Origin: Pseudomonas fluorescens
GTDB taxonomy: Bacteria; Pseudomonadota; Gammaproteobacteria; Pseudomonadales; Pseudomonadaceae
Direction: 5' to 3'
DNA: 64,000 nt
Assembly: GCF_902498065.1 (NCBI RefSeq)
Contig: NZ_CABVIR010000008.1
Location: 272,032-336,031, forward strand
Shown piece by piece: positions 57,628 through 64,000 of this stretch. Numbering within the stretch: the stretch's first letter is position 1; every line of letters starts with the position of its first letter. The translations under genes and the position numbers were made by a program. Under the pieces are notes generated by a model that had not been told where the DNA came from, searched no databases, and saw nothing but the letters and a program-made list of their open reading frames with translations.

Positions 57628-57993
57628 TTACTTCAGCTCGACTTTAGCGCCTGCTTCTTCCAGAGTAGCTTTGGCTTTGTCAGCGGCGTCTTTCGAAACA
57701 GCTTCCAGAACCATGGCAGGAGCGCCGTCAACTACAGCCTTGGCTTCTTTCAGGCCCAGACCGGTCAGTTCACGTACTGCCTTGATCACGTTAACTTTCT
57801 TCTCGCCAGCTTCGGTCAGCATGACGTTGAATTCAGTTTGTTCTTCAACAACGGCAGCAACAGCAGCTGGACCAGCGGAAGCAGCGGCAGCAGAAACGCC
57901 GAACTTCTCTTCCATGGCCTTGATCAGCTCAACGATTTCCAGAACGGATTTTTCGCCGATTGCTTCGATGATTTGGTCGTTAGTCAGAGACAT
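57628..57993 (-). CDS. rplL: Ribosomal protein L7/L12
   Basis: 121 aa. N-terminal dimer domain (NDQIIEAIGEKSVLEIVELI), Ala-rich hinge (AAAASAGPAAVAAVV) and C-terminal factor-binding domain (VIKAVRELTGLGLKEAKAVV). Present in multiple copies on the L10 stalk, it recruits EF-Tu and EF-G. 80 bp after rplJ. Confidence 0.98.
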   Translation of the reverse strand: MSLTNDQIIEAIGEKSVLEIVELIKAMEEKFGVSAAAASAGPAAVAAVVEEQTEFNVMLTEAGEKKVNVIKAVRELTGLGLKEAKAVVDGAPAMVLEAVSKDAADKAKATLEEAGAKVELK

Positions 57994-58073
57994 GACTATA
58001 AATTCCTGTATTGGGGTGACAGCCTACGCGGCCGTCGAAATAAACAATAAACGCTGAAAGGAGACGCTCAGCC

Positions 58074-58574
58074 TTAGGCTGCAGCAGCTTCTTTCTGGTC
58101 GCGAAGAGCCGCCAGAGTACGAGCCAATTTGCTGGTTGCGCCTTGAATCACGCTCATCAGCTGAGAAATTGCTTCGTCACGGGTCGGCAGGCTTGCCAGT
58201 ACGTCGATCTGATTAGCCGCGAGGAACTTGCCCTCGAACGCAGCTGCCTTGATCTCGAACTTATCCTGACCTTTTGCGAACTCTTTGAAGATACGAGCAG
58301 CAGCGCCCGGATGTTCTTTGGAGAATGCAATCAAGGTCGGGCCAGTGAACACGTCGTTGAGCACGTCATATTGAGTGCCAGCAACGGCGCGCTTGAGCAG
58401 GGTGTTACGTACAACACGTACGTAAACGCCAGCTTCACGAGCCTCTTTACGGAGTCCGGTCATAGCGCCTACTGTTACGCCACGGGCATCAGCCACGACA
58501 GCGGACAGAGCAACTTGGGCAGCCTTGTTGACTTCAGCGACGATGGCCTTCTTGTCTTCAAGTTTAATTGCCAC
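58074..58574 (-). CDS. rplJ: Ribosomal protein L10
   Basis: 166 aa. The start is GTG at 58572-58574 with AGGAG eight bases upstream; the protein begins AIKLEDKKAIVAEVNKAAQV. The C-terminal helix binds L7/L12 dimers. L10(L12)4 represses its own translation in E. coli through the upstream leader, which is 198 bp here and contains a matching long-range pairing. Confidence 0.97.
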   Translation of the reverse strand: MAIKLEDKKAIVAEVNKAAQVALSAVVADARGVTVGAMTGLRKEAREAGVYVRVVRNTLLKRAVAGTQYDVLNDVFTGPTLIAFSKEHPGAAARIFKEFAKGQDKFEIKAAAFEGKFLAANQIDVLASLPTRDEAISQLMSVIQGATSKLARTLAALRDQKEAAAA

Positions 58575-58772
58575 GGGAAAAACTCCTGCTTGTTACCGTT
58601 TCATCCAACCGAGGCCAGATGTCGTTTTGGTGTCTGATTCGGTAAGGAACCGGGAGCACCATCTGCGTAGGCTTGAGGTTTAAGACTTGCGTCGCCTACG
58701 GTCTTGGATAGCCCCCGCCAGGCAGGGACCCCAATCTTTCAATTGGCGCAATCGCTTACGCCAACCTGTGTC
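58575..58772 (-). promoter_or_regulatory. Probable L10-type mRNA leader (rplA-rplJ gap)
   Basis: The 198-bp gap holds several stems on the minus strand: GGCGTAAGC-GATT-GCGCC just after rplA, CCCTGCC-TGGCGGGGG, and a CGTAGGC (58694-58700) pairing with GCCTACG (58666-58672). This resembles the structured rplJ leader that L10(L12)4 binds in E. coli, but the kink-turn itself was not verified. Confidence 0.5.
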
Positions 58773-59468
58773 TTACGCGTCGAGCGAGCTTTGGTCGATG
58801 ACCAGACCTGGGCCCATGGTGGTGCTCAGGGTAACGCGCTTGACGTAAATGCCTTTCGAGGAAGCTGGCTTGATACGCTTCAGATCAGCGATCAGGGCTT
58901 CAACGTTTTCCTTCAGCTTGACGGCGTCGAAGCCGATCTTGCCAACGGAAGTGTGGATGATGCCGTTTTTGTCGGTGCGATAACGAACCTGACCAGCCTT
59001 GGCGTTCTTAACCGCGGTAGCTACGTCTGGCGTTACGGTGCCGACTTTAGGGTTAGGCATCAGGCCACGTGGACCGAGGATCTGACCCAACTGACCTACA
59101 ACGCGCATTGCATCCGGGGATGCGATAACTACGTCATAGTTCAGGTCGCCGCCTTTCATTTCGGCAGCCAGGTCGTCCATACCTACACGGTCAGCGCCGG
59201 CAGCCAGAGCGGCCTCAGCAGCTGGACCCTGAGTGAACACAGCAACGCGAACAGTCTTACCAGTACCGTGTGGCAGCACAGTAGCGCTACGAACGACCTG
59301 GTCAGATTTACGCGGGTCAACGCCCAGGTTCACAGCAACGTCGAACGACTCGCTGAACTTGACAGTCGACAGCTCGGCCAGCAGAGAGGCAGCGTCTACA
59401 AAGTTGTAGGACTTGCCTGCTTCGATTTTGCCGGCGATAGCCTTTTGACGCTTGGTCAACTTAGCCAT
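58773..59468 (-). CDS. rplA: Ribosomal protein L1
   Basis: 231 aa, starting AKLTKRQKAIAGKIEAGKSY; GPRGLMPNPKVGTVTPDVA is the conserved RNA-binding signature. It forms the mobile L1 stalk and represses rplK-rplA translation in E. coli. The ATG overlaps the rplK stop by one base (TAATG). Confidence 0.98.
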   Translation of the reverse strand: MAKLTKRQKAIAGKIEAGKSYNFVDAASLLAELSTVKFSESFDVAVNLGVDPRKSDQVVRSATVLPHGTGKTVRVAVFTQGPAAEAALAAGADRVGMDDLAAEMKGGDLNYDVVIASPDAMRVVGQLGQILGPRGLMPNPKVGTVTPDVATAVKNAKAGQVRYRTDKNGIIHTSVGKIGFDAVKLKENVEALIADLKRIKPASSKGIYVKRVTLSTTMGPGLVIDQSSLDA

Positions 59469-59899
59469 TACACACCCTCCACGTTAAGGCCCATGCTACG
59501 AGCAGAACCGGCGATGGTACGCACGGCTGCTTCCATATCAGCTGCAGTCAGATCCGCGTTTTTAACTTTCGCGATATCTTCCAGCTGAGCACGAGTCACG
59601 GTGCCAACCTTAACGGTGTTCGGACGAGCGGAACCGCTAGTCAGACCGGCCGCCTTCTTCAGCAGAACCGAAGCAGGGGTGGATTTGGTTTCGAAAGTGA
59701 AGCTACGGTCGCTGTAGACAGTGATGATCACTGGAGTCGGCAGACCTGGCTCAATACCCTGAGTACGGGCGTTGAAGGCCTTGCAGAATTCCATGATGTT
59801 CACGCCGTGCTGACCCAGAGCAGGACCAACAGGTGGGCTTGGGTTAGCCTGAGCGGCCTTCACTTGCAGCTTGATGTAAGCGGTAATCTTCTTGGCCAT
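59468..59899 (-). CDS. rplK: Ribosomal protein L11
   Basis: 143 aa, starting MAKKITAYIKLQVKAAQANP. The N-terminal proline-rich segment (thiostrepton site) and C-terminal rRNA-binding domain (AGLTSGSARPNTVKVGTVTR) are complete. The start at 59899 has GGAGTGCCTC upstream; four additional in-frame codons are open but not conserved. L11 is also required for RelA activation. Confidence 0.97.
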   Translation of the reverse strand: MAKKITAYIKLQVKAAQANPSPPVGPALGQHGVNIMEFCKAFNARTQGIEPGLPTPVIITVYSDRSFTFETKSTPASVLLKKAAGLTSGSARPNTVKVGTVTRAQLEDIAKVKNADLTAADMEAAVRTIAGSARSMGLNVEGV

Positions 59900-59972
59900 G
59901 AGGCACTCCAATTACGGGTTCGAACGCCTCGAAAGGCTCCCCGGTTACTTGCGCGTTTATCCCAGTGACGAC

Positions 59973-60003
59973 AAAACCCCACAGCCTAGGGCTGCGGGGT
60001 TGG
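59973..60003 (-). terminator. Hairpin after nusG
   Basis: Minus strand: AACCCCGCAGCC-CTAG-GGCTGTGGGGTT followed by TTGTCG. The stem is strong, but the T run is short (TTTTG), so read-through into rplK is likely. Confidence 0.75.
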
Positions 60004-60016
60004 GATGCTTGCTCAG

Positions 60017-60550
60017 CTAGACCTTTTCGACCTGACTGAACTCGAGCTCTACCGGAGTAGAGCGACCGAAAATGAGCACTGCCACTTGGATCCGACTCTT
60101 TTCGTAGTTAACTTCTTCAACCGTACCGGTAAAATCGGCAAACGGTCCGTCATTGACACGTACAGACTCGCCCGGCTCGAACAACGTCTTCGGCTTCGGC
60201 TTGTCGCTACCATCAGCAACGCGACGCAGAATTGCTTCTGCTTCTTTATCTGTGATCGGCGCAGGCTTATCAGCGGTACCGCCAATGAAACCCATCACCC
60301 GAGGAGTATCCTTGACCAAGTGCCAAGTACCCTCATTCATGTCCATCTGAACCAGCACATAACCTGGGAAGAACTTGCGCTCGCTTTTGCGTTTCTGGCC
60401 ATTACGCATTTCAACCACTTCTTCAGTGGGAACCAGAATTTCGCCAAAGCCATCTTCCATGCCAGCCAGCTTTACGCGCTCTACCAACGAGCGCATGACA
60501 TGCTTCTCGTAACCGGAGTAAGCATGCACAACGTACCAACGCTTAGCCAC
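60017..60550 (-). CDS. nusG: Transcription termination/antitermination factor NusG
   Basis: 177 aa. NGN domain (AKRWYVVHAYSGYEKHVMRS; FFPGYVLVQMDMN) binds polymerase; the C-terminal KOW domain (GPFADFTGTVEEVNYEKSRI) contacts Rho or S10. Nine bp after secE. Confidence 0.98.
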   Translation of the reverse strand: MAKRWYVVHAYSGYEKHVMRSLVERVKLAGMEDGFGEILVPTEEVVEMRNGQKRKSERKFFPGYVLVQMDMNEGTWHLVKDTPRVMGFIGGTADKPAPITDKEAEAILRRVADGSDKPKPKTLFEPGESVRVNDGPFADFTGTVEEVNYEKSRIQVAVLIFGRSTPVELEFSQVEKV

Positions 60551-60559
60551 GGGACACCC

Positions 60560-60928
60560 TTAGCCGACAATCAAGGAAACAAGCCAGCCGAGCAGGGAAT
60601 CAAGCCCCCACAACAGCAACGCCATAACCAGAACGACAGCCACAACAATCAGCGTGGTCTGCGTGGTTTCTTGGCGAGTTGGCCATACGACTTTACGAAT
60701 CTCGGTGCGAGCTTCCTTAACCAGTACAAAGAAAGACTTGCCCTTAACTGTCTGCAGACCTACAAAGGCAGCTACAGCAGCAATGACAAGCAATGCAAGC
60801 ACGCGGTACAGGATCGGCGAAGCAGAATAATACTGATTACCAACAACGCCAACAACCACCAAAGCGACTACTACTAGCCACTTGAGCAGATCGAAGCGAG
60901 AGCCTTGAGCTTCAGCTTTAGGAGTCAT
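60560..60928 (-). CDS. secE: Preprotein translocase subunit SecE
   Basis: 122 aa with three transmembrane helices, the enterobacterial/pseudomonad long form. The essential amphipathic segment and third helix (VLVKEARTEIRKVVWPTRQE; VLVMALLLWGLDSLLGWLV) are conserved. Partner of SecY. It is the first protein gene after tRNA-Trp. Confidence 0.97.
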   Translation of the reverse strand: MTPKAEAQGSRFDLLKWLVVVALVVVGVVGNQYYSASPILYRVLALLVIAAVAAFVGLQTVKGKSFFVLVKEARTEIRKVVWPTRQETTQTTLIVVAVVLVMALLLWGLDSLLGWLVSLIVG

Positions 60929-60973
60929 CTATGAAGATCCTGTGAAAAGAAAGCCAGACACACCAGGTGAATC

Positions 60974-61049
60974 TGGCAGGTCAGGAGGGAATCGAACCCC
61001 CAACCTACGGTTTTGGAGACCGTCGCTCTGCCAATTGAGCTACTGACCT
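60974..61049 (-). tRNA. trpT: tRNA-Trp (CCA)
   Basis: 76 nt with encoded CCA end. Acceptor arms AGGTCAG / CTGACCT pair, the T-loop GTTCGATTC is present, and the anticodon loop reads CTCCAAA (CCA). It lies 45 bp before secE and is likely processed from the secE-nusG transcript. Confidence 0.97.
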
Positions 61050-61069
61050 AAAACAAAATCAGGCCGACC

Positions 61070-61098
61070 ATTATGCCGGCCCAAAAAAGACATTACAA
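61070..61098 (-). promoter_or_regulatory. Probable promoter of tRNA-Trp-secE-nusG
   Basis: Minus strand: TTGTAA (61098-61093), 17-bp spacer, CATAAT (61075-61070), then GC-rich GGTCGGCCTG. It lies in the short interval that replaces the usual tufB gene. Confidence 0.55.
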
Positions 61099-61180
61099 CA
61101 ATTTACTCGACAGCCCCGACTTCAAACCAGAGCTATCCGCACGACCACCCAGCAAAAAACCAGTAGCGACCGCGACCATT

Positions 61181-61215
61181 AAAACAAAGGCAGATATTTT
61201 CATATCTGCCTTGTT
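61181..61215 (-). terminator. Terminator of the tRNA-Tyr/Gly/Thr operon
   Basis: Minus strand: AAGGCAGATAT-GAAA-ATATCTGCCTT followed by TGTTTT; an 11-bp stem starting about 6 bases past tRNA-Thr. Confidence 0.85.
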
Positions 61216-61218
61216 ATA

Positions 61219-61294
61219 TGGAGCTCTTGAGCGGATTTGAACCGCTGACCTCACCCTTACCAAGGGTGTGCTCTACCAACTGAGCTACAAGAGC
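61219..61294 (-). tRNA. tRNA-Thr (GGT)
   Basis: 76 nt with encoded CCA. Acceptor GCTCTTG / CAAGAGC; anticodon loop CTTGGTA gives GGT. Third tRNA of the Tyr-Gly-Thr cluster. Confidence 0.97.
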
Positions 61295-61320
61295 GCAACA
61301 CTTTGCAGGATCTGCAAACT

Positions 61321-61394
<74 letters not shown>

Positions 61395-61417
61395 GAGCTT
61401 GCAGCTCTCGCTAAAAA

Positions 61418-61502
<85 letters not shown>

Positions 61503-61515
61503 TAAGCGAGCCGGC

Positions 61516-61543
61516 ATTCTATATCATGCCAGCCTTCTGTCAA
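61516..61543 (-). promoter_or_regulatory. Proximal tRNA-cluster promoter
   Basis: Minus strand: TTGACA (61543-61538), 16-bp spacer, TAGAAT (61521-61516), followed by the GC-rich discriminator GCCGGCTCGC typical of stringently controlled stable-RNA promoters. Confidence 0.85.
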
Positions 61544-61632
61544 GCATTTTCTCATTAAAAACCTGAGGTTAGCTGCGTTGACGTCACTTCGTAGCGCTTG
61601 CCGTTAAAGGCGTTCACTGCGAAGCGGGCGCC

Positions 61633-61661
61633 ATTCTATTCAAACTATTCAGCGGGTGCAA
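61633..61661 (-). promoter_or_regulatory. Possible distal tRNA-cluster promoter overlapping the SPOR-like gene end
   Basis: Minus strand: TTGCAC (61661-61656), 17-bp spacer, TAGAAT (61638-61633), followed by GGCGCCCGC. The -35 box and spacer cover the last codons and stop of the SPOR-like gene; tandem promoters are usual for stable RNA. Confidence 0.55.
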
Positions 61662-62085
61662 CCCCCTCGCACAGCATTATTTTATGTTTTAACTCATTGA
61701 ATTCTCTAGAAAGGTTTTGCAGCTGAATGTCACCCAGCCAACGCCGGCTTTCAGGGGCGATTCGAACCCAATAACCCGCTAATTCAGGAAGATCCTTTGG
61801 CAGGAGCTGATACTTGATCTCCATGCCATTCAAGCGCCGCTCAACGGCCTGAATCGCTTCTTGACGAACAAAACCACCCAAGTACAAACAGCTACCGTCC
61901 GACAGAGACGCCTTTCCCTTGTCAAGGGAAGGATCAGTCGTCTCACTCAACAAGCGAATATCCTGCTGCCCTCCCCTATACAAACTCAGAGGAGTGACAT
62001 CCTTCGCGCGCAGAGGAGCCTCTTGTTGGTGCCAGATGTAATAGAACACATTCAGAACAAGCAGCAGCAGAAACAACCAACGCAT
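61645..62085 (-). CDS. Small SPOR-like membrane-anchored protein
   Basis: 146 aa. One N-terminal transmembrane helix (RWLFLLLLVLNVFYYIWHQ) is followed by a periplasmic tail with a SPOR-like pattern: CLYLGGFVRQEAIQAVERRL, then YQLLPKDLPELAGYWVRIAP. SPOR domains bind denuded peptidoglycan at division sites, but the match here is partial. The ATG at 62085 has GAGG six bases upstream and lies 7 bp after coaX, so it is the third gene of a birA-coaX operon. P. aeruginosa has a similar uncharacterised gene in the same place. Confidence 0.75.
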   Translation of the reverse strand: MRWLFLLLLVLNVFYYIWHQQEAPLRAKDVTPLSLYRGGQQDIRLLSETTDPSLDKGKASLSDGSCLYLGGFVRQEAIQAVERRLNGMEIKYQLLPKDLPELAGYWVRIAPESRRWLGDIQLQNLSREFNELKHKIMLCEGVAPAE

Positions 62086-62092
62086 AAGAACC

Positions 62093-62842
62093 TCAGGACA
62101 AAGGACATGCCATAGCCAACCCCACAAATACCAGGTCCGGGACCACTCTAGCGTCTGGCACAATCTCAGAAACCAACCCTGCATCTCCACCGGTCAGAAA
62201 TACGGTAAAATCTGCCCCCCAGTAGCTACGCGCAAGCTCCAACTGGGTCAGAACAAAGCCTCTAAGCATCAGCGAGCAGCCCCGCTCAACCGCTTCGGCG
62301 GTTGTGCGGCCGGGAACGAGGCTTTCAATGGCGCGCTCAGCTGCCAGATCCCCATAGCGAATTTTACGGGTATGGGTGCGCAACTGATTTCGCATCAATG
62401 GCATTCCCGGACAAATAAATCCCCCGAGATGCTCTCCATCACCGGCGACGAAATCCGCAGTGACGGCAGTACCAAAATCAAGCACCAGGCATGCACCCGA
62501 TGCTAATTTGAATCCCCCAAGCATCGCGAGCCAGCGATCGAGCCCCAGGCGTTCGAACTCTTCATAGCCATTGCGAACGCCCGACATTTCGCGAGCGGGC
62601 GCCGCGCAAACTACTGACACTCCAAAAGTATCGGTCAGCAGAACAATCAATGCACTGGTCTCTTCTGCCGTTCGAACACTGACCAATCGGCAAAACTTGA
62701 GGGCGAGCCCCTTGAGCGCGCCCAAACTCTCCAGCAACGCAAGATTGGAGTCCACAACCCCCTCACCAACCACCTGGCGAGCATCAGCTTTGAGTACTCG
62801 CCACTTGATGAAACTATTCCCGCAGTCGAGCTCAAGAATCAT
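62093..62842 (-). CDS. coaX: Type III pantothenate kinase
   Basis: 249 aa. The ASKHA-fold ATP motifs are present: MILELDCGNSFIKW (phosphate 1) and CLVLDFGTAVTADFV (phosphate 2). It catalyses the first step of coenzyme A synthesis from pantothenate; type III enzymes need a monovalent cation and resist CoA feedback. The ATG at 62842 overlaps the end of birA by 11 bp; a GTG one codon upstream is possible. Confidence 0.95.
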   Translation of the reverse strand: MILELDCGNSFIKWRVLKADARQVVGEGVVDSNLALLESLGALKGLALKFCRLVSVRTAEETSALIVLLTDTFGVSVVCAAPAREMSGVRNGYEEFERLGLDRWLAMLGGFKLASGACLVLDFGTAVTADFVAGDGEHLGGFICPGMPLMRNQLRTHTRKIRYGDLAAERAIESLVPGRTTAEAVERGCSLMLRGFVLTQLELARSYWGADFTVFLTGGDAGLVSEIVPDARVVPDLVFVGLAMACPLS

Positions 62843-63791
62843 CACGCAACCTCAAGCTGAGCTCACCACCACTAAAGATTTTTTCCACACCACCCACCTT
62901 CAAGCGCAGAGCCCCCTGACTATCAACACCCAGCACCTCGCCATCTACATGGTTAACTCCGGCGATCAACGACACTGCCCGCCCCTGCCACAGATGATTC
63001 TGCTCCCACTCTGCCTGGATAGCAGGAAATCCACCGAGCTGATGCCGACGCAAATAAACCTGGAGCATCTGCCCCAACTGCGCGACCAATTGATTGCGAT
63101 CGAATGACCGCCCTGATTCAAGCCGCAAAGACGTCCACTGCTGATCAACCTCATCGGTCATCTGCATGTTCACATTGATCCCGACACCCAGAACCACATG
63201 ACACACATCAGCAGGATCTCCCACCAACTCAAGCAGTATCCCCGCGAGCTTTTTCTGACCTACCAAAACATCGTTAGGCCATTTCAAGCCTGCATCTGAG
63301 ACACCAAGCGCTCGCAAGGTTTGCATGACTGCAAGTCCAACAACAAGGCTCAAGCCTTCCAGCTGGCGCATGCCACCGTCAATACGCAGCACCAGGCTGT
63401 AATAGATATTTTCCGCGAAAGGACTTGCCCACTTACGCCCACGACGCCCACGGCCAGACGTCTGCCGCTCGGCGAGCACAAGAAACGGCGCTACCTGACC
63501 GCGCTCTATTGCGCGCAGCGCTTCAGCGTTAGTGGAGTCAATTGAATCGAAAACCAGAACGGGCCAATTACAAGAAGGCGCCTGCTCTGCTATCGCGACA
63601 GAGTCGAGCAGTGTCAACGGCGAGGCCAATTGATAACCACGCCCTCGCACCTTGTGGATGGACAAGCCAAGCTCAGCCTCCAGAAGCTGAAGCTGCTTCC
63701 ACACAGCACTCCGACTGACACCTAAAGCGGCGCCTAGCGCTTGACCTGAATGGAATCGGCCATCCTTAAGAAGCTTTAACAACGTCAGCAT
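62832..63791 (-). CDS. birA: Biotin-[acetyl-CoA carboxylase] ligase / biotin operon repressor
   Basis: 319 aa. An N-terminal winged helix-turn-helix (SGQALGAALGVSRSAVWKQL) suggests bifunctional repressor activity; the catalytic centre has the biotin-binding loop GRGRRGRKWASPF and KWPNDVLVGQKKLAGIL. It biotinylates AccB. First gene of birA-coaX-SPOR-like, directly downstream of an rRNA operon as in other pseudomonads. Confidence 0.95.
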   Translation of the reverse strand: MLTLLKLLKDGRFHSGQALGAALGVSRSAVWKQLQLLEAELGLSIHKVRGRGYQLASPLTLLDSVAIAEQAPSCNWPVLVFDSIDSTNAEALRAIERGQVAPFLVLAERQTSGRGRRGRKWASPFAENIYYSLVLRIDGGMRQLEGLSLVVGLAVMQTLRALGVSDAGLKWPNDVLVGQKKLAGILLELVGDPADVCHVVLGVGINVNMQMTDEVDQQWTSLRLESGRSFDRNQLVAQLGQMLQVYLRRHQLGGFPAIQAEWEQNHLWQGRAVSLIAGVNHVDGEVLGVDSQGALRLKVGGVEKIFSGGELSLRLRDDS

Positions 63792-63883
63792 GCAAGTCCC
63801 GCCTCACAATGAGGCCCGCATGATAGCCATGCCTCGAGCCGTTGCATAGAAACCGTACTGGGCAGATTTTCTCGCGGACAAAA

Positions 63884-63918
63884 CAAAACCCCTACCTGCA
63901 TACGCAGATAGGGGTTTC
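63884..63918 (-). terminator. rRNA operon terminator
   Basis: Minus strand: AAACCCCTATCTGC-GTAT-GCAGGTAGGGGTTT (a near-perfect 14-bp stem) followed by TGTTTTGT, just past the 5S gene. Confidence 0.92.
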
Positions 63919-63928
63919 GGAATTTAAT

Positions 63929-64000
63929 CTTGACGATGACCTACTCTCACATGGGGAAACCCCACACTACCATCGGCGATGCATCGTTTCACTGCTGAGT
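63929..64000 (-). rRNA. rrf: 5S rRNA, 3' part (gene continues beyond window)
   Basis: The minus strand reads ACTCAGCAGTGAAACGATGC, then CATCGCCGATGGTAGTGTGG and a GGTCATCGTCAAG end, the conserved 3' two-thirds of Pseudomonas 5S rRNA. The 5' part, and presumably 23S and 16S, lie to the right of the window. The exact 3' end is uncertain by a few bases. Confidence 0.93.

Noticed and set aside
58575..58772. Small protein gene in the rplA-rplJ gap
   Set aside because: No frame with start and ribosome binding site; the sequence is rich in stems as expected for an mRNA leader.
61562..61621. Coding-looking 20-codon frame from a GTG on the minus strand before tRNA-Tyr
   Set aside because: No ribosome binding site and it lies between two tRNA promoters; more likely transcribed leader.

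Overview
The window is chromosomal core DNA of a Pseudomonas, most likely the P. fluorescens group. Three things point there: the order of conserved genes (ssb, uvrA, bfrA, katA, rplQ, rpoA and onward to birA and an rRNA operon), protein sequences of clear Pseudomonas type, and at least seven REP elements of the form GTGGGAGCG-G/A-GC scattered between genes of the left third. No prophage, integrase, transposase, toxin-antitoxin pair, CRISPR array or biosynthetic cluster is visible. Assignments come from sequence recognition; no database search was run.

Left third (1-23.4 kb), accessory and envelope-related genes. It begins inside an Lhr-type helicase. Then come an MscS-family channel, an MFS exporter, and a tightly coupled operon (DUF72 protein, YbhP-like phosphoesterase, cardiolipin synthase ClsB, YbhN-like membrane protein). 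Next are a DUF3182/hydrolase gene pair and a GlxA-type regulator divergent from an isochorismatase-fold hydrolase. The most interesting block is 14.6-21.0 kb. It is an eight-gene operon related to E. coli yjfIJKLMC: a DUF2170 protein (YjfI), a PspA/IM30 protein (YjfJ), a rhomboid protease, a two-TM potassium channel with an RCK-like domain, DUF2491 (YjfK), DUF350 (YjfL), a DUF1190 lipoprotein (YjfM) and a glutathionylspermidine-synthase-like ATP-grasp enzyme (YjfC). Its probable promoter lies between two identical 12-bp perfect palindromes. An OsmC-YcaO fusion protein follows.

Middle (23.4-30.5 kb), DNA maintenance and oxidative/iron defence. Here are ssb with an upstream YajR-like transporter, the divergent uvrA, a ferritin of the bfrA/ftnA type that lacks the haem-ligand methionine, and the catalase katA.

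Right half (30.6-64 kb), nearly all on the minus strand: the translation and transcription super-cluster. Read in the direction of transcription (right to left) it runs: end of an rRNA operon (5S), birA-coaX-SPOR-like gene, tRNA-Tyr/Gly/Thr, tRNA-Trp-secE-nusG, rplKAJL-rpoBC, rpsL-rpsG-fusA-tuf, then the S10, spc and alpha operons ending at rplQ. Near-consensus sigma-70 promoters can be read before the tRNAs, tRNA-Trp/secE, rpsL, rpsJ, rpsH and rpsM. Intrinsic terminators or attenuators separate tuf from rpsJ, rplL from rpoB, nusG from rplK, and rplQ from katA. Two features stand out. The usual tufB slot between tRNA-Thr and tRNA-Trp is only 169 bp long and has no EF-Tu gene. The spc operon contains a 13-bp-stem hairpin fused to a promoter between rpsN and rpsH.
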